A stretch of 64,000 nt of DNA from Roseateles koreensis (GTDB lineage: Bacteria; Pseudomonadota; Gammaproteobacteria; Burkholderiales; Burkholderiaceae_C), in assembly GCF_028595305.1 (NCBI RefSeq), contig NZ_JAQQXS010000007.1, positions 124,001-188,000 on the forward strand, written 5' to 3'. This document shows, piece after piece, positions 15,719 to 24,452 of the stretch. Numbering within the stretch: the first letter of the stretch is position 1; every line of letters starts with the position of its first letter. The notes below the pieces were generated by a model. That model had not been told where the DNA came from, made no database searches, and saw only the letters and a program-made list of their open reading frames with translations. Position numbers and translations under genes: made by a program.

Positions 15719-17278
15719 TCAGTAGGCTGACTTGGCCGAACGGAAGAACCCGACGGCATCCAGGAGACGGGCCGAACTGTTTTTCAAGGATTCGGTCGAA
15801 CGCCCCAGATCGTCCACCAGCGTGGTGTTTTGCTGAGTGGTGCGGTCGAGCTCGTTCATGGCGTTGTTGACCACGCCCACGCCGGCCGCCTGTTCTTGCG
15901 CCGAGTGGGAGATTTCTTCAATCAGTTGGCCCATATTGTTGACTTCGTCGACCACGCTGCGGATGGTCACGCCAGCGTTGTTGACCAAGGCGGTACCGTT
16001 TTCGACTTTGACTGAAGATTCCTGGATCAAGACCTTGATCTCCTTGGCCGCAGCGGCGGAGCGAGACGCCAGCGCACGCACTTCAGAGGCCACCACGGCA
16101 AAGCCACGGCCGTGCTCACCGGCGCGGGCGGCTTCCACCGCAGCATTCAGGGCCAGGATATTGGTCTGGAAGGCGATGCCGTCGATCACGCCGATGATGT
16201 CGCCGATCTTGCGTGAGCTGGCGCTGATCTCTTCCATTGTGTCCACGACCTTGGCCACCACGGCGCCCCCTGCAGAAGCGGATTGGCGCGCCTTGGTGGC
16301 AATGCCGGCAGCGCGGCGCGTCAGGTCGCTGGCGCCGTTCAGGTTGGCTGCAATTTCCTCCACCGAAGCGGCGGTGTTCTGCAAACTGGCTGCCGAGCGC
16401 GCGGTGCGGTCTGACAAGTCGACATTGCTTTGAGCGATGTCCGTGGAGTTTTGCGCCACCTCACCGGCCGCATTGCTCACGCTGCTGACCACACCGGAGA
16501 GTGCCATTTGCATCTCTTTCATGGCGTGCAGCATTTGATTGAGCTCGCAAGTGCCATTGGACTGAATGTCCAGGGTCAGATCACCCGCGCTGATGGCTTC
16601 AGCCGCAGCCTGTGCACGACGCGCCGGCTCGACGATAGAGCGGGCGATGACAAAGCCGCCACCGATACCGAGCAAGGCCGCCACCAAAACGATGGCTACG
16701 GTCAGCAGCACGGAGGTACGAGCGGTTTCGCCGCCTGACACGGCCAGATCCCGCGCGCTGTCGAACTGCAAGTCCACCAGCGCCTTGAGGCTGGCCTGAT
16801 ACGCCTGCTGAACGGGGCGGACGTCGGTGATCAGACTTTCACGGGCTTCGTCCGGGCTGCCGTCTTGTTGTACTTTCTCGAATTTCGCGACGGAGGCTAT
16901 GAACTGGGTCTGGCTTTCGCGTACCTTGGCGACAAGTTCTTTTTCCTTGTCCTGGTCCAGGCTAGCCTCGAGGCTGGTCAACTGTTTCTCGCTGTCTTGG
17001 CCAGCCGCTTCAATGGCAGCTTTTTGCTTCTTGATCTGCCGGGCTTCATCGAGGAGCAGCAAATCGCGTGAAGCTCTTGCAATGATGTTGACGTTGCCTT
17101 CCAGCGCATTGGCTGCGGCAATCTTCACCAAGCTGGAGTTGGCCGTGCGGTCCAGGTCATGGGCCAATTTGCTGGCGGTGTTGGCGCCATAACTCCCGAT
17201 GGCGATCATCAACACAATCATCAGGCCGAAACTCACGGCCAAGCGCTGGCTGATGCGCAAATCTGTCAATAGCTTCAT
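15719..17278 (-). CDS. Methyl-accepting chemotaxis protein
   Basis: This 519-residue chemoreceptor sits in the inner membrane. It has a first membrane helix (about 12-32), a periplasmic four-helix-bundle sensor domain (about 33-188), a second span (about 190-211), a HAMP domain (about 213-265) and a long methyl-accepting coiled coil. The highly conserved hairpin tip that binds CheA and CheW reads [20 protein letters not shown] (about 365-384) and [16 protein letters not shown]. There is no C-terminal NWETF pentapeptide for CheR, so it would depend on other receptors for efficient adaptation. The ligand is unknown. It appears to be transcribed alone. Confidence 0.93.
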   Translation of the reverse strand: MKLLTDLRISQRLAVSFGLMIVLMIAIGSYGANTASKLAHDLDRTANSSLVKIAAANALEGNVNIIARASRDLLLLDEARQIKKQKAAIEAAGQDSEKQLTSLEASLDQDKEKELVAKVRESQTQFIASVAKFEKVQQDGSPDEARESLITDVRPVQQAYQASLKALVDLQFDSARDLAVSGGETARTSVLLTVAIVLVAALLGIGGGFVIARSIVEPARRAQAAAEAISAGDLTLDIQSNGTCELNQMLHAMKEMQMALSGVVSSVSNAAGEVAQNSTDIAQSNVDLSDRTARSAASLQNTAASVEEIAANLNGASDLTRRAAGIATKARQSASAGGAVVAKVVDTMEEISASSRKIGDIIGVIDGIAFQTNILALNAAVEAARAGEHGRGFAVVASEVRALASRSAAAAKEIKVLIQESSVKVENGTALVNNAGVTIRSVVDEVNNMGQLIEEISHSAQEQAAGVGVVNNAMNELDRTTQQNTTLVDDLGRSTESLKNSSARLLDAVGFFRSAKSAY

Positions 17279-17628
17279 TACTGGAGATACTCCTCAAGGA
17301 TCAATCTTGTGGTCACTCTTGGCGGAATATGTGGTTCCCGAGTGAGGGGCGGCCTGCTCGTGGTACGGGGCCTTGAGGCTCTTTCGGAGCATGGCTTCAG
17401 GACTTGAGCGATTTGTCAGTGTAAGTATGGAGTAATTTTTCTTGATGTGACTTAATGCGCAATCAATCCCCCGAACCCATGGAAAACCCGGGAAAGCACG
17501 GTGGAGTGCGGGAATTGGTTGCCGTCGAATTCAAGGGTTATCCCTTGATTTTCAGGTATATCATTTTGAATATAGATTCAACGGCTTTATTACTAATCAA
17601 GTAACTCATTATTTGGCATGCTGGCGCG
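17279..17628 (-). other. 350-base AT-rich intergenic region with two inverted repeats
   Basis: No gene is visible here. The region lies between the end of the trihaem cytochrome gene and the start of the chemoreceptor gene and must hold the latter's promoter; I see no convincing sigma-70 or sigma-28 site. Two perfect small inverted repeats occur: CAAGGG-TTAT-CCCTTG (17532-17547) and TTGAAT-ATAG-ATTCAA (17566-17581). Base composition from about 17540 to 17620 is clearly more AT-rich than the flanks. Confidence 0.6.
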
Positions 17629-18951
17629 TCAGTTCACTTGTTGGCGTTTCAGTTGCAGGACGTCCATAGGGCGGACGTCGCTGTCGCCTTGTGCCTGATT
17701 GCCCCAGGCACTGCGCAGATAACTTGTTAGCGCTGCTTGCTGGTCGTCGCTCAGAACCCCCGAAAACGGCGGCATGCCGAAGGGGCGTGGGTTGCCCGTC
17801 GTGGCCGGCGCAAAACCGCCGCGCTGGATGATGCGCAGCAGATTTGCGGGCGACGCCATAGTGACCGTGCGGCTGCCTGCCAGCGCCGGATATGCGCCTG
17901 GTACGCCCTCGCCGTTCACGCCATGGCAGTGGGCGCAATGCTCTGCGTACAGCGGGCGGCCGAGCGAGCGCAAGGCGGGCTCCGCTCTTCGTCCCGGGGT
18001 TTGGGGTGGGGGCGACTTGATCTGCGGAAGGCTTTGCAGATAGGTGGCCAGGGCAACCAGATCGGCGTCGCTCAGGTGCTGCGTGCTTCCTAGAATGACC
18101 TCGCTCATGGGCCCCAGGGCGCTGCCCTGCGGCCCGGTGCCGGTTTTCAGCCAATGGCGCAGGGCGGGCTGCGGCCAGTCGCGCACGCTGGCTTCGCTGG
18201 GGTCTTGCAAGGAGGGCGCGTACCAACCCAGCTCGGGCATGAATCCGCCGGAGAAGTCTTGCGGCCCCGGTGTTGCGCCCAGGCTGTTGCGGGGGGCGTG
18301 GCAGGCGTTGCAATGGCCCAGGCCTTGCGCCAGGTAGGCGCCGCGGTTCCATTCAGCGCTGCGTTGCGCGTCGTTCTGGTACACCCCAGGGCGAAAGTAG
18401 AGCGCCCGCCACACGGCCAGCGCAGGCTGAGTCCCGAAGGGGAAGTGCATCTCCTGTGCGCGATTGGCTTGCGACACCGCGGTCAAGCTGCGCAGATAGG
18501 CCCACAGGGCGTCGCTGTCCGCCCGGCTGACCAGGCTGTAGTTGCTGTAGGGGAAGGCGGGGTTCAGAAGCCGGCCATCGCGCCCGCGCCCGTTGTGCAA
18601 TGCGGTCCAGAAGTCATCTGCGCTCCAGGCGCCCAGGCCGTGCTGGATGTCGGGGGTCAGGTTGGGTGAAAAGACACTGCCAAAGGGCGTGGCAATGGCC
18701 CGCCCGCCCGCATAGGGGCGCCCGCCCACGGCCGTGTGGCACCCCATGCAATTGCCGGCCCGGGCCAGGTAGCTGCCACGGGCGATTTGCTCCGGCTTGG
18801 CCAGGGTGGCGGTGGTTGTTGTCGTTGTTGTTGCTGCCATAGCGGTTGCCGTGGGCGGCGTTTCATCGAGGTGGTTCAGCCTGACGAGGGCCGCCACGCA
18901 AGCGCCTGCCAGGAGCAGCCCGGCAAGCGCCCATTGGCGCGCCCGGTTCAT
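17629..18951 (-). CDS. Trihaem c-type cytochrome (membrane-anchored dehydrogenase-subunit type)
   Basis: This 440-residue exported cytochrome has three haem sites, CMGCH (about 68), CNACH (about 215) and CAHCH (about 342). Each heads a class I cytochrome c domain with its own Met ligand candidates. Length and three-domain layout match the cytochrome subunits that accept electrons from membrane alcohol, aldehyde or gluconate dehydrogenases, but no flavin or quinoprotein subunit is nearby. The N-terminus is one hydrophobic helix (WALAGLLLAGACVAALV) that may stay as an anchor, followed by a Thr run. It overlaps the cytochrome c4 gene by ATGA at 18948-18951, so the two are co-translated and probably form one electron-transfer chain. 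Confidence 0.85.
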   Translation of the reverse strand: MNRARQWALAGLLLAGACVAALVRLNHLDETPPTATAMAATTTTTTTATLAKPEQIARGSYLARAGNCMGCHTAVGGRPYAGGRAIATPFGSVFSPNLTPDIQHGLGAWSADDFWTALHNGRGRDGRLLNPAFPYSNYSLVSRADSDALWAYLRSLTAVSQANRAQEMHFPFGTQPALAVWRALYFRPGVYQNDAQRSAEWNRGAYLAQGLGHCNACHAPRNSLGATPGPQDFSGGFMPELGWYAPSLQDPSEASVRDWPQPALRHWLKTGTGPQGSALGPMSEVILGSTQHLSDADLVALATYLQSLPQIKSPPPQTPGRRAEPALRSLGRPLYAEHCAHCHGVNGEGVPGAYPALAGSRTVTMASPANLLRIIQRGGFAPATTGNPRPFGMPPFSGVLSDDQQAALTSYLRSAWGNQAQGDSDVRPMDVLQLKRQQVN

Positions 18952-19682
18952 TGCAAACCTCCACAGTCCAGCGGCAGTGCGGCGGGCAGCTTTTCCGCCG
19001 GCTTGGCGCCGATGGGCAGGGCTTGTGAGGCCAACCAGTGGCTGATGGCGTTGATGTCTTCGTCCTGGAGGGTCTTGGCGATGCGCGCCATGCAGTCCGG
19101 TGTCGCCGCTTGACGTTGCCCGTTGCGCCAGGCGCCTAACTGGCCATTCAAGTAGTCTCTTGATAGGCCCAGCAAGCCGGGAATGAAGGGCTGAACGCCG
19201 GTCAATTGCGTGCCGTGGCACTGCACGCAGGCGGGCAATTGCCGGCGCCTGTCGCCGTGCAGGACCAAGTCGCGGCCCCGGGCGAGTGTTGGCGCGGGCA
19301 AGGTGGAGGTTTGAGGGGCAGGATAGGGCAGCTGGATTTGCGAGAAATAGCCGGCCAGCTCGTTCAGGTAGGCGTCGCTCAGCGGGGCAATCAACTCGTT
19401 CATCAAGCCGTAATGGCGTCGGCCGTCGCGAAAATTGAGCAACTGTTTGTAAAGATAGCCTTGCGGTTTGCCGGCCAGGCGCGGGTAGTAGCCGTCGGCA
19501 GCGGCCCGGCCTTCTTTGCCGTGGCAGGCGGTACAGGCCAGGGCCCGCTGGGCCATGGTGTCTTCAAAGGGCGCAACTGCGACTGCAGAGGGCTGTGGCT
19601 GCAGTTGCGGTTGCGGTTGCGCAGGGGCGCTGCTCAGGCCTAGGCTGAGGCACAGCGTGGCCAGCGCAGATTGCGGACTCAT
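18948..19682 (-). CDS. Dihaem cytochrome c4-like protein
   Basis: This 244-residue periplasmic protein has two haem-binding sites, CTACH (about 50) and CVQCH (about 155), in two similar domains, the layout of cytochrome c4. Domain signatures include YYPRLAGKPQGYLYKQLLNFRDG and IPGLLGLSRDYLNGQL, given here in part. A signal peptide (residues 1-21) is followed by a Pro-Gln repeat linker (QPQPQLQPQP). GGAGG lies 8 bases before the ATG, which overlaps the yggS stop (ATGA). It probably passes electrons between the trihaem cytochrome and a terminal oxidase. Confidence 0.85.
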   Translation of the reverse strand: MSPQSALATLCLSLGLSSAPAQPQPQLQPQPSAVAVAPFEDTMAQRALACTACHGKEGRAAADGYYPRLAGKPQGYLYKQLLNFRDGRRHYGLMNELIAPLSDAYLNELAGYFSQIQLPYPAPQTSTLPAPTLARGRDLVLHGDRRRQLPACVQCHGTQLTGVQPFIPGLLGLSRDYLNGQLGAWRNGQRQAATPDCMARIAKTLQDEDINAISHWLASQALPIGAKPAEKLPAALPLDCGGLQ

Positions 19683-20389
19683 GCGGCGTACCTCCGGGCG
19701 CCGAAGATGGCCGAGCCGACGCGCACCATCGTGGCGCCTTCGGCAATGGCGGCTTCAAGGTCGGCGCTCATGCCCATCGACAAGGTGTCGAGTGCCAGAT
19801 GGGGCCCCGGCGCGGCCTGCTGCAAGGCGTGTTGCAACTCGGCCAATTGGCGGTGCGCGTGCCGCTGAGTTTCGAAGTCAGCAGTGGGCTCTGGCACACC
19901 CATGAGCCCGCGCAGGCGCAGGCGCGGCAATTGGGCCACGGCGGCGGCCAGCGCGGGCAAGTCGGCCGGCGCGACACCACTTTTGCTGGCCTCGCCGCTG
20001 GTGTTCACTTGCAGGCAAATGTTCAAGGGCGGCAACTCGGGTGGGCGCTGTTCCGACAAGCGTTGCGCGGTCTTGAGCCGGTCCACGCTGTGCACCCAGT
20101 CGAAATTCTCGGCCACCAACCGGGTCTTATTACTTTGCAGGGGTCCGATCAAATGCCACTCAATTTGAGCGCGGTGGTCGGCCAGCGCGGCGATTTTCTC
20201 CAGACCCTCCTGAACATAGTTTTCGCCGAAACGGCGGGCGCCCGCCGCAATGGCTTCGCGCACGGCGTCGGCCGGAAAGGTCTTGCTCACGACCAGCAAC
20301 GTGACACTTTCCACGGGGCGCCCGGCAGCCTGTGTTGCGGCCGCGATGCGGGCGCGCTGTTGCTGTAAGTTGCTTGTGATCGTCGCCAT
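19679..20389 (-). CDS. yggS: YggS/PLPBP pyridoxal-phosphate homeostasis protein
   Basis: This 236-residue single-domain PLP-binding protein keeps free pyridoxal phosphate in balance and has no known catalytic activity. The PLP Lys lies in VSKTFPADAV (about residue 36). FGENYVQEG, WHLIGPLQSNK, LDTLSMGMSADLEAAI and VRVGSAIFG are all family signatures. ATG 20389 gives the family N-terminus. It faces pilT with only 37 bases between start codons, an arrangement known from other proteobacteria. Less usual is that its stop overlaps the cytochrome c4 gene, making it the first gene of a cytochrome operon. Confidence 0.93.
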   Translation of the reverse strand: MATITSNLQQQRARIAAATQAAGRPVESVTLLVVSKTFPADAVREAIAAGARRFGENYVQEGLEKIAALADHRAQIEWHLIGPLQSNKTRLVAENFDWVHSVDRLKTAQRLSEQRPPELPPLNICLQVNTSGEASKSGVAPADLPALAAAVAQLPRLRLRGLMGVPEPTADFETQRHAHRQLAELQHALQQAAPGPHLALDTLSMGMSADLEAAIAEGATMVRVGSAIFGARRYAA

Positions 20390-20426
20390 AATGTCCCTGC
20401 CCAAAAATTTCGCGGATCGCCCTGTC

Positions 20427-21470
20427 ATGGACATCACCCAACTGCTCGCATTCTCGGTCAAGAACAAAGCCTCGGACTTGCACCTCTCGGCCGGCTTGCC
20501 GCCGATGATTCGCGTCAACGGAGATGTGCGGCGCATCAATGTCGAAGCACTGGAACATCGCCAAGTGCACGACATGGTGTACGACATCATGAACGACAGC
20601 CAGCGCAAGGTTTTTGAAGAGTCGCTGGAGGTGGACTTCTCTTTCGAGATTCAAGGTCTGGCGCGATTCCGGGTCAATGCCTTCAACCAGAACCGGGGCG
20701 CAGGCGCCGTGTTCCGCACGATTCCTTCCAAAATCCTGTCGCTGGAGCAATTGAACGCGCCGAAGATTTTTGGTGAACTGGCCTTGCGCCCGCGTGGTTT
20801 GGTGCTGGTGACTGGCCCCACGGGCTCGGGTAAATCGACCACCTTGGCGGGCATGGTCAATCACCTGAATGAAAACGAGTACGGGCACATCCTGACCATC
20901 GAGGACCCGATCGAGTTTGTGCACGAGTCCAAGAAGAGCCTGATCAATCAGCGCGAGGTGGGGCCGCACACCATGAGCTTTGCCAATGCGTTGAAGTCGG
21001 CCCTGCGCGAAGACCCGGACGCGGTGCTGGTGGGTGAAATGCGCGATCTGGAGACGATCCGCCTGGCCCTGACGGCCGCTGAAACGGGCCACCTTGTGTT
21101 CGGCACTCTGCACACCAGCTCGGCCGCAAAGACGGTGGACCGGATCGTCGACGTGTTCCCGGCAGCTGAAAAAGAAATGGTGCGCGCCATGGTGTCGGAG
21201 TCTTTGGTGGCGGTGATTTCTCAGACCTTGTGCAAGCTCAAAGACGGCAGCGGGCGGGTGGCTGCTCACGAAATCATGCTGGGCAATTCGGCGATCCGCA
21301 ATTTGATTCGAGAGAACAAGGTGGCGCAGATGTACTCGGCCATTCAAACGGGCAACAACCAGGGCATGCAAACCCTGGACCAGAACCTCACGGATTTGGT
21401 ACGGCGCAACGTGATTTCGCCGGCTGAGGCGCGCGCAAAGGCCAAATTCCCCGACAACTTCCCGGGTTGA
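20427..21470 (+). CDS. pilT: Type IV pilus retraction ATPase PilT
   Basis: This 347-residue hexameric ATPase disassembles the type IV pilus and drives twitching. The N-terminal PAS-like domain (about 1-100) is followed by Walker A GPTGSGKST (about 131-139), the Asp box (TIEDPIEFVH), Walker B LVGEMRD and the His box (GTLHTSSAAKTVDR). The AIRNLIRENK region required for retraction near the C-terminus is present. ATG 20427 is chosen because it gives the standard MDITQLLAF start. It is followed by pilU, and its promoter must overlap the 5' end of divergent yggS. Confidence 0.95.
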   Translation: MDITQLLAFSVKNKASDLHLSAGLPPMIRVNGDVRRINVEALEHRQVHDMVYDIMNDSQRKVFEESLEVDFSFEIQGLARFRVNAFNQNRGAGAVFRTIPSKILSLEQLNAPKIFGELALRPRGLVLVTGPTGSGKSTTLAGMVNHLNENEYGHILTIEDPIEFVHESKKSLINQREVGPHTMSFANALKSALREDPDAVLVGEMRDLETIRLALTAAETGHLVFGTLHTSSAAKTVDRIVDVFPAAEKEMVRAMVSESLVAVISQTLCKLKDGSGRVAAHEIMLGNSAIRNLIRENKVAQMYSAIQTGNNQGMQTLDQNLTDLVRRNVISPAEARAKAKFPDNFPG

Positions 21471-21576
21471 GTTCGTCATCGATGGCATGCTTCAGGCATG
21501 CGCCATAAGTTCGAAATTCAGCGGAGTCCGTCGATGACAGACCCGAATCGCGGCAGTTGAGGAGGGAAGAAACACC

Positions 21577-22713
21577 ATGGAACGTGATCAAGCCACCAAA
21601 TTCATCAACGACTTGTTGCGCTTGATGATTTCCCGCAAAGGCTCAGACCTGTTTCTGACGGCTGAATTTCCGCCCGCCATCAAGGTGGACGGCAAGGTCA
21701 CCAAGGTGTCGCCTCAGCCCTTGTCCAGCCAGCACACGCTGCAGTTGGCGCGGGCGATCATGAACGACAAGCAAGCCGCTGAGTTTGAGCGGTCGAAGGA
21801 GTGCAATTTCGCGATTTCGCCGCAAGGCATTGGGCGATTCCGCGTCAACGCATTTCTGCAGCAGGGTTGTGTTGGCTTGGTGCTGCGGACGATTCCGGCC
21901 ACCTTGCCCAGCATTTCGTCTCTGGATCTGCCGCCGGTGTTGCGCGAGGTGGTGCAGTTCAAGCGCGGACTGGTGATCGTGGTGGGGGCCACCGGTTCGG
22001 GCAAGAGCACGACCTTGGCGGCCATGATCGATGAGCGCAATGAGACCACCTTCGGCCACATCATCACGATTGAAGACCCGGTTGAGTTTGTGCATCCGCA
22101 CAAGAACTGCATCGTCACCCAGCGCGAGGTGGGGATTGATACCGACAACTGGGACTCTGCGCTGAAGAATTCTTTGCGCCAGGCACCCGACGTGATTTTG
22201 ATGGGCGAGTTGCGCGACCGCGAGACCATGGATCACGCGGTGGCCTTTGCTGAAACCGGCCATTTATGCATGGCCACGCTGCATGCCAACAGCGCCAATC
22301 AGGCTTTGGACCGCATCATCAACTTCTTCCCCGAAGAGCGGCGTGCGCAATTGCTGATGGACTTGTCGCTGAACCTGCGCGCTCTGGTGTCGCAGCGTTT
22401 GCTGCCGCGGCGCGAGGGCAAGGGCCGAGTGGCGGCCGTGGAGATCTTGTTGAACTCGCCCTTGATCTCCGATTTGATCTTCAAGGGCGAGGTGAGCGAG
22501 GTGAAGGAAATCATGAAGCGCTCGCGCGAGCAAGGCATGCAGACCTTTGACCAGGCTTTGTTTGACCTGTATGAGGCGGGCAAGGTTACCTACGAAGATG
22601 CACTGCGCAATGCTGATTCAGTCAATGACCTGCGGCTACAGATCAAGCTCAACAGCGAGCGCGCACGCGCCGGCGACTTGACGTCGGGCACCGAACATTT
22701 CACCATTCTTTGA
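21577..22713 (+). CDS. pilU: PilT-like accessory retraction ATPase PilU
   Basis: This 378-residue second retraction ATPase works with PilT to increase force. It has Walker A GATGSGKST, an Asp box (TIEDPVEFVH), Walker B LMGELRD, a His box (ATLHANSANQALDR) and the SREQGMQTFDQALFDL end shared by PilU proteins. It is about 30 residues longer than PilT at the C-terminus, as expected. A good GAGGAGGGAAG ribosome site precedes the ATG. The 106-base gap after pilT contains an imperfect hairpin (21482-21505), so pilU may have its own control. Confidence 0.95.
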   Translation: MERDQATKFINDLLRLMISRKGSDLFLTAEFPPAIKVDGKVTKVSPQPLSSQHTLQLARAIMNDKQAAEFERSKECNFAISPQGIGRFRVNAFLQQGCVGLVLRTIPATLPSISSLDLPPVLREVVQFKRGLVIVVGATGSGKSTTLAAMIDERNETTFGHIITIEDPVEFVHPHKNCIVTQREVGIDTDNWDSALKNSLRQAPDVILMGELRDRETMDHAVAFAETGHLCMATLHANSANQALDRIINFFPEERRAQLLMDLSLNLRALVSQRLLPRREGKGRVAAVEILLNSPLISDLIFKGEVSEVKEIMKRSREQGMQTFDQALFDLYEAGKVTYEDALRNADSVNDLRLQIKLNSERARAGDLTSGTEHFTIL

Positions 22714-22724
22714 ATCGAGTTTTC

Positions 22725-23624
22725 ATGAGTACAGCCTCCCGCAGTTATGACCCCACGCTGGCCCGCAAGGTCGCCTTCATTGGTCTGGGGGTGATGGGAT
22801 ATCCCATGGCCGGGCATCTCGCGCGTGCGGGCCACGCCGTGACGGTCTACAACCGCACGGCGGCCAAAGCGCAAGCCTGGGTGGCCGAGTACGGCGGTGC
22901 TGCGGCCGCCTCGCCCGCTCAGGCGGCTGTCGGGGCCGATATTGTGTTTGCCTGTGTGGGCAACGACGATGATTTGCGTGCCGTGGTGCTGGGTGAGCAG
23001 GGCGCGTTCACGGGCATGAAGCCGGGCGCGATTTTTGTTGACCACACCACAGCCTCCGCGGAAGTGGCGCGGGAGTTGCACGCCGCAGCCTTGGCGCAGG
23101 GCTTTCACTTTGTGGACGCGCCCGTGTCCGGCGGGCAGGCCGGGGCGGTGAATGGCGCCCTGACGGTGATGTGCGGCGGTGACGCTCCCCCCTTCGATGC
23201 CATCCGCCCGGTGGCCTTGGCCTTCTCCAAGGCGGTGACCTTGGTGGGCGCTTCGGGCGCCGGCCAATTGGCCAAGATGGTCAATCAAATCTGCATTGCG
23301 GGCCTGGTGCAGGGGCTCTCCGAGGCGATTGCCTTCGGCCAGAAAGCGGGCCTGGACATGGTGCAGGTGCTGGACGTGATCGGCAAGGGCGCCGCTCAAA
23401 GCTGGCAGATGGACAACCGGGGCAAGACCATGGTCGAGGGGCAATTCAACTTTGGCTTCGCTGTGGATTGGATGCGCAAAGACTTGGGCCTGGTGCTGGA
23501 CGAAGCCCGCCGCAATGGCGCGCGCCTCCCGGTGACGGCGGTGGTGGACCAGTTCTATGCCGATGTGCAGGCCCAGGGCGGCAGGCGCTGGGACACCTCC
23601 AGCCTGATCACCCGGTTGAAATAA
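22725..23624 (+). CDS. NAD(P)-dependent beta-hydroxyacid dehydrogenase (3-hydroxyisobutyrate dehydrogenase family)
   Basis: This 299-residue enzyme has an N-terminal Rossmann domain (KVAFIGLGVMGYPMAGHLARAG, residues about 15-36, in part) and a C-terminal helical domain with the catalytic Lys in GQLAKMVNQI. The substrate-binding DAPVSGGQAGAVNG signature is clear. It could act on 3-hydroxyisobutyrate, tartronate semialdehyde or a related acid. The start is uncertain: ATG 22725 is chosen, and a TTG at 22710 would overlap the pilU stop. A hairpin follows the gene. Confidence 0.87.
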   Translation: MSTASRSYDPTLARKVAFIGLGVMGYPMAGHLARAGHAVTVYNRTAAKAQAWVAEYGGAAAASPAQAAVGADIVFACVGNDDDLRAVVLGEQGAFTGMKPGAIFVDHTTASAEVARELHAAALAQGFHFVDAPVSGGQAGAVNGALTVMCGGDAPPFDAIRPVALAFSKAVTLVGASGAGQLAKMVNQICIAGLVQGLSEAIAFGQKAGLDMVQVLDVIGKGAAQSWQMDNRGKTMVEGQFNFGFAVDWMRKDLGLVLDEARRNGARLPVTAVVDQFYADVQAQGGRRWDTSSLITRLK

Positions 23625-23650
23625 CTGCCAAATTGGGTGGATGGGGGCGG

Positions 23651-23689
23651 GTGCCTGCGGCGCTGATGCACCGTAGGCACCGCAGGCAC
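23651..23689. repeat. Hairpin with a 9-base tandem repeat between convergent genes
   Basis: GTGCCTGCGG (23651-23660) pairs perfectly with CCGCAGGCAC (23680-23689). The right side is a tandem of three near-identical 9-base units, GCACCGTAG, GCACCGCAG, GCACCGCAG (about 23668-23694), so the left arm can pair with more than one unit. It lies between converging genes and may act as a terminator, but there is no T run. Confidence 0.6.
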
Positions 23690-23704
23690 CGCAGGCCTGA
23701 CCCG

Positions 23705-24388
23705 TTATTTCGTCGGCGCGGGCGACTTGGCTTGGGAGGGGACAGTGCGGGCGAGTTCATCTTCGCTGATGATCTCGAAGGCGCGCACCACCTTCTTGAC
23801 ACTGCTGACGCCGCGCACGATCTCGGTGGCGCGCTTGGCTTCACGCTCGGTGACGCGGCCCATCAAGAATACGGTGTCGCGTTCTACCACCACATAGAAG
23901 GCATTCGACAGCAGGTCGGGTGCGTCGACCAGGGCCGCCTTGACCTTGGTGGCGGTGAGCAGGTCGTTCGAGCGGGTGCTGACCGAGCTGGGCGGCATGA
24001 CGCCGGTTTCGTTCAGCACGGTGCGCACGTTTTCGACGCCGGCCATCACGTTTTCAAGCTTGACGCGGTCGGCTTCCGAGGCCACTTCACCGGTGAGCAG
24101 CAGCAGTCGGTTGTAGCTGTTGACGGAGACATGGGTGTTGCCGCCAAAGTTGTCCCGGATGCGGGCTGCGGCCTTGTACTCGATGCCTTCGTCTTCCACC
24201 TGCGTGCCCGAGGTGCGCCGGTCGGTGGCCACCAGGGCGCCACCCACCATTGCACCGCCGATCACCAAGGGGGCGCAGGCTGAGCTGACAACCGCAGCCG
24301 CGAGGGCCGCGATCAACAGGGCATGGCGGGGCAGTTGCGACAGGCGAGACGTGCGGTCAGAGGTGGGCATGGGCGTGGGCATGGTCAT
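23705..24388 (-). CDS. BON-domain outer-membrane lipoprotein (DolP/YraP-like)
   Basis: This 227-residue protein has a signal sequence ending in a lipobox-like VVSSAC, so it is probably lipid-anchored. A short linker leads to two BON domains (about 68-135 and 143-208), the fold that binds phospholipid headgroups in DolP. The second domain has VERDTVFLMGRV and the first LLLLTGEV. DolP in E. coli supports outer-membrane integrity and beta-barrel assembly. The gene is downstream of the SIS and yraN genes, the same neighbourhood as in E. coli (yraN-diaA-yraP), which strengthens the call. The start among ATGs at 24388, 24382 and 24370 is uncertain. Confidence 0.85.
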   Translation of the reverse strand: MTMPTPMPTSDRTSRLSQLPRHALLIAALAAAVVSSACAPLVIGGAMVGGALVATDRRTSGTQVEDEGIEYKAAARIRDNFGGNTHVSVNSYNRLLLLTGEVASEADRVKLENVMAGVENVRTVLNETGVMPPSSVSTRSNDLLTATKVKAALVDAPDLLSNAFYVVVERDTVFLMGRVTEREAKRATEIVRGVSSVKKVVRAFEIISEDELARTVPSQAKSPAPTK

Positions 24389-24452
24389 TGAGGGGGATGG
24401 CTCGGGCTTGAGCAAGCGGGTGGTCAGGTCGGTGCGGGCGTCAATGTGGACA

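Noticed and set aside
20160-21488. 442-codon minus-strand frame opposite pilT
   Set aside because: Shadow of pilT; its His/Arg/Gln-rich composition is typical of reverse frames.
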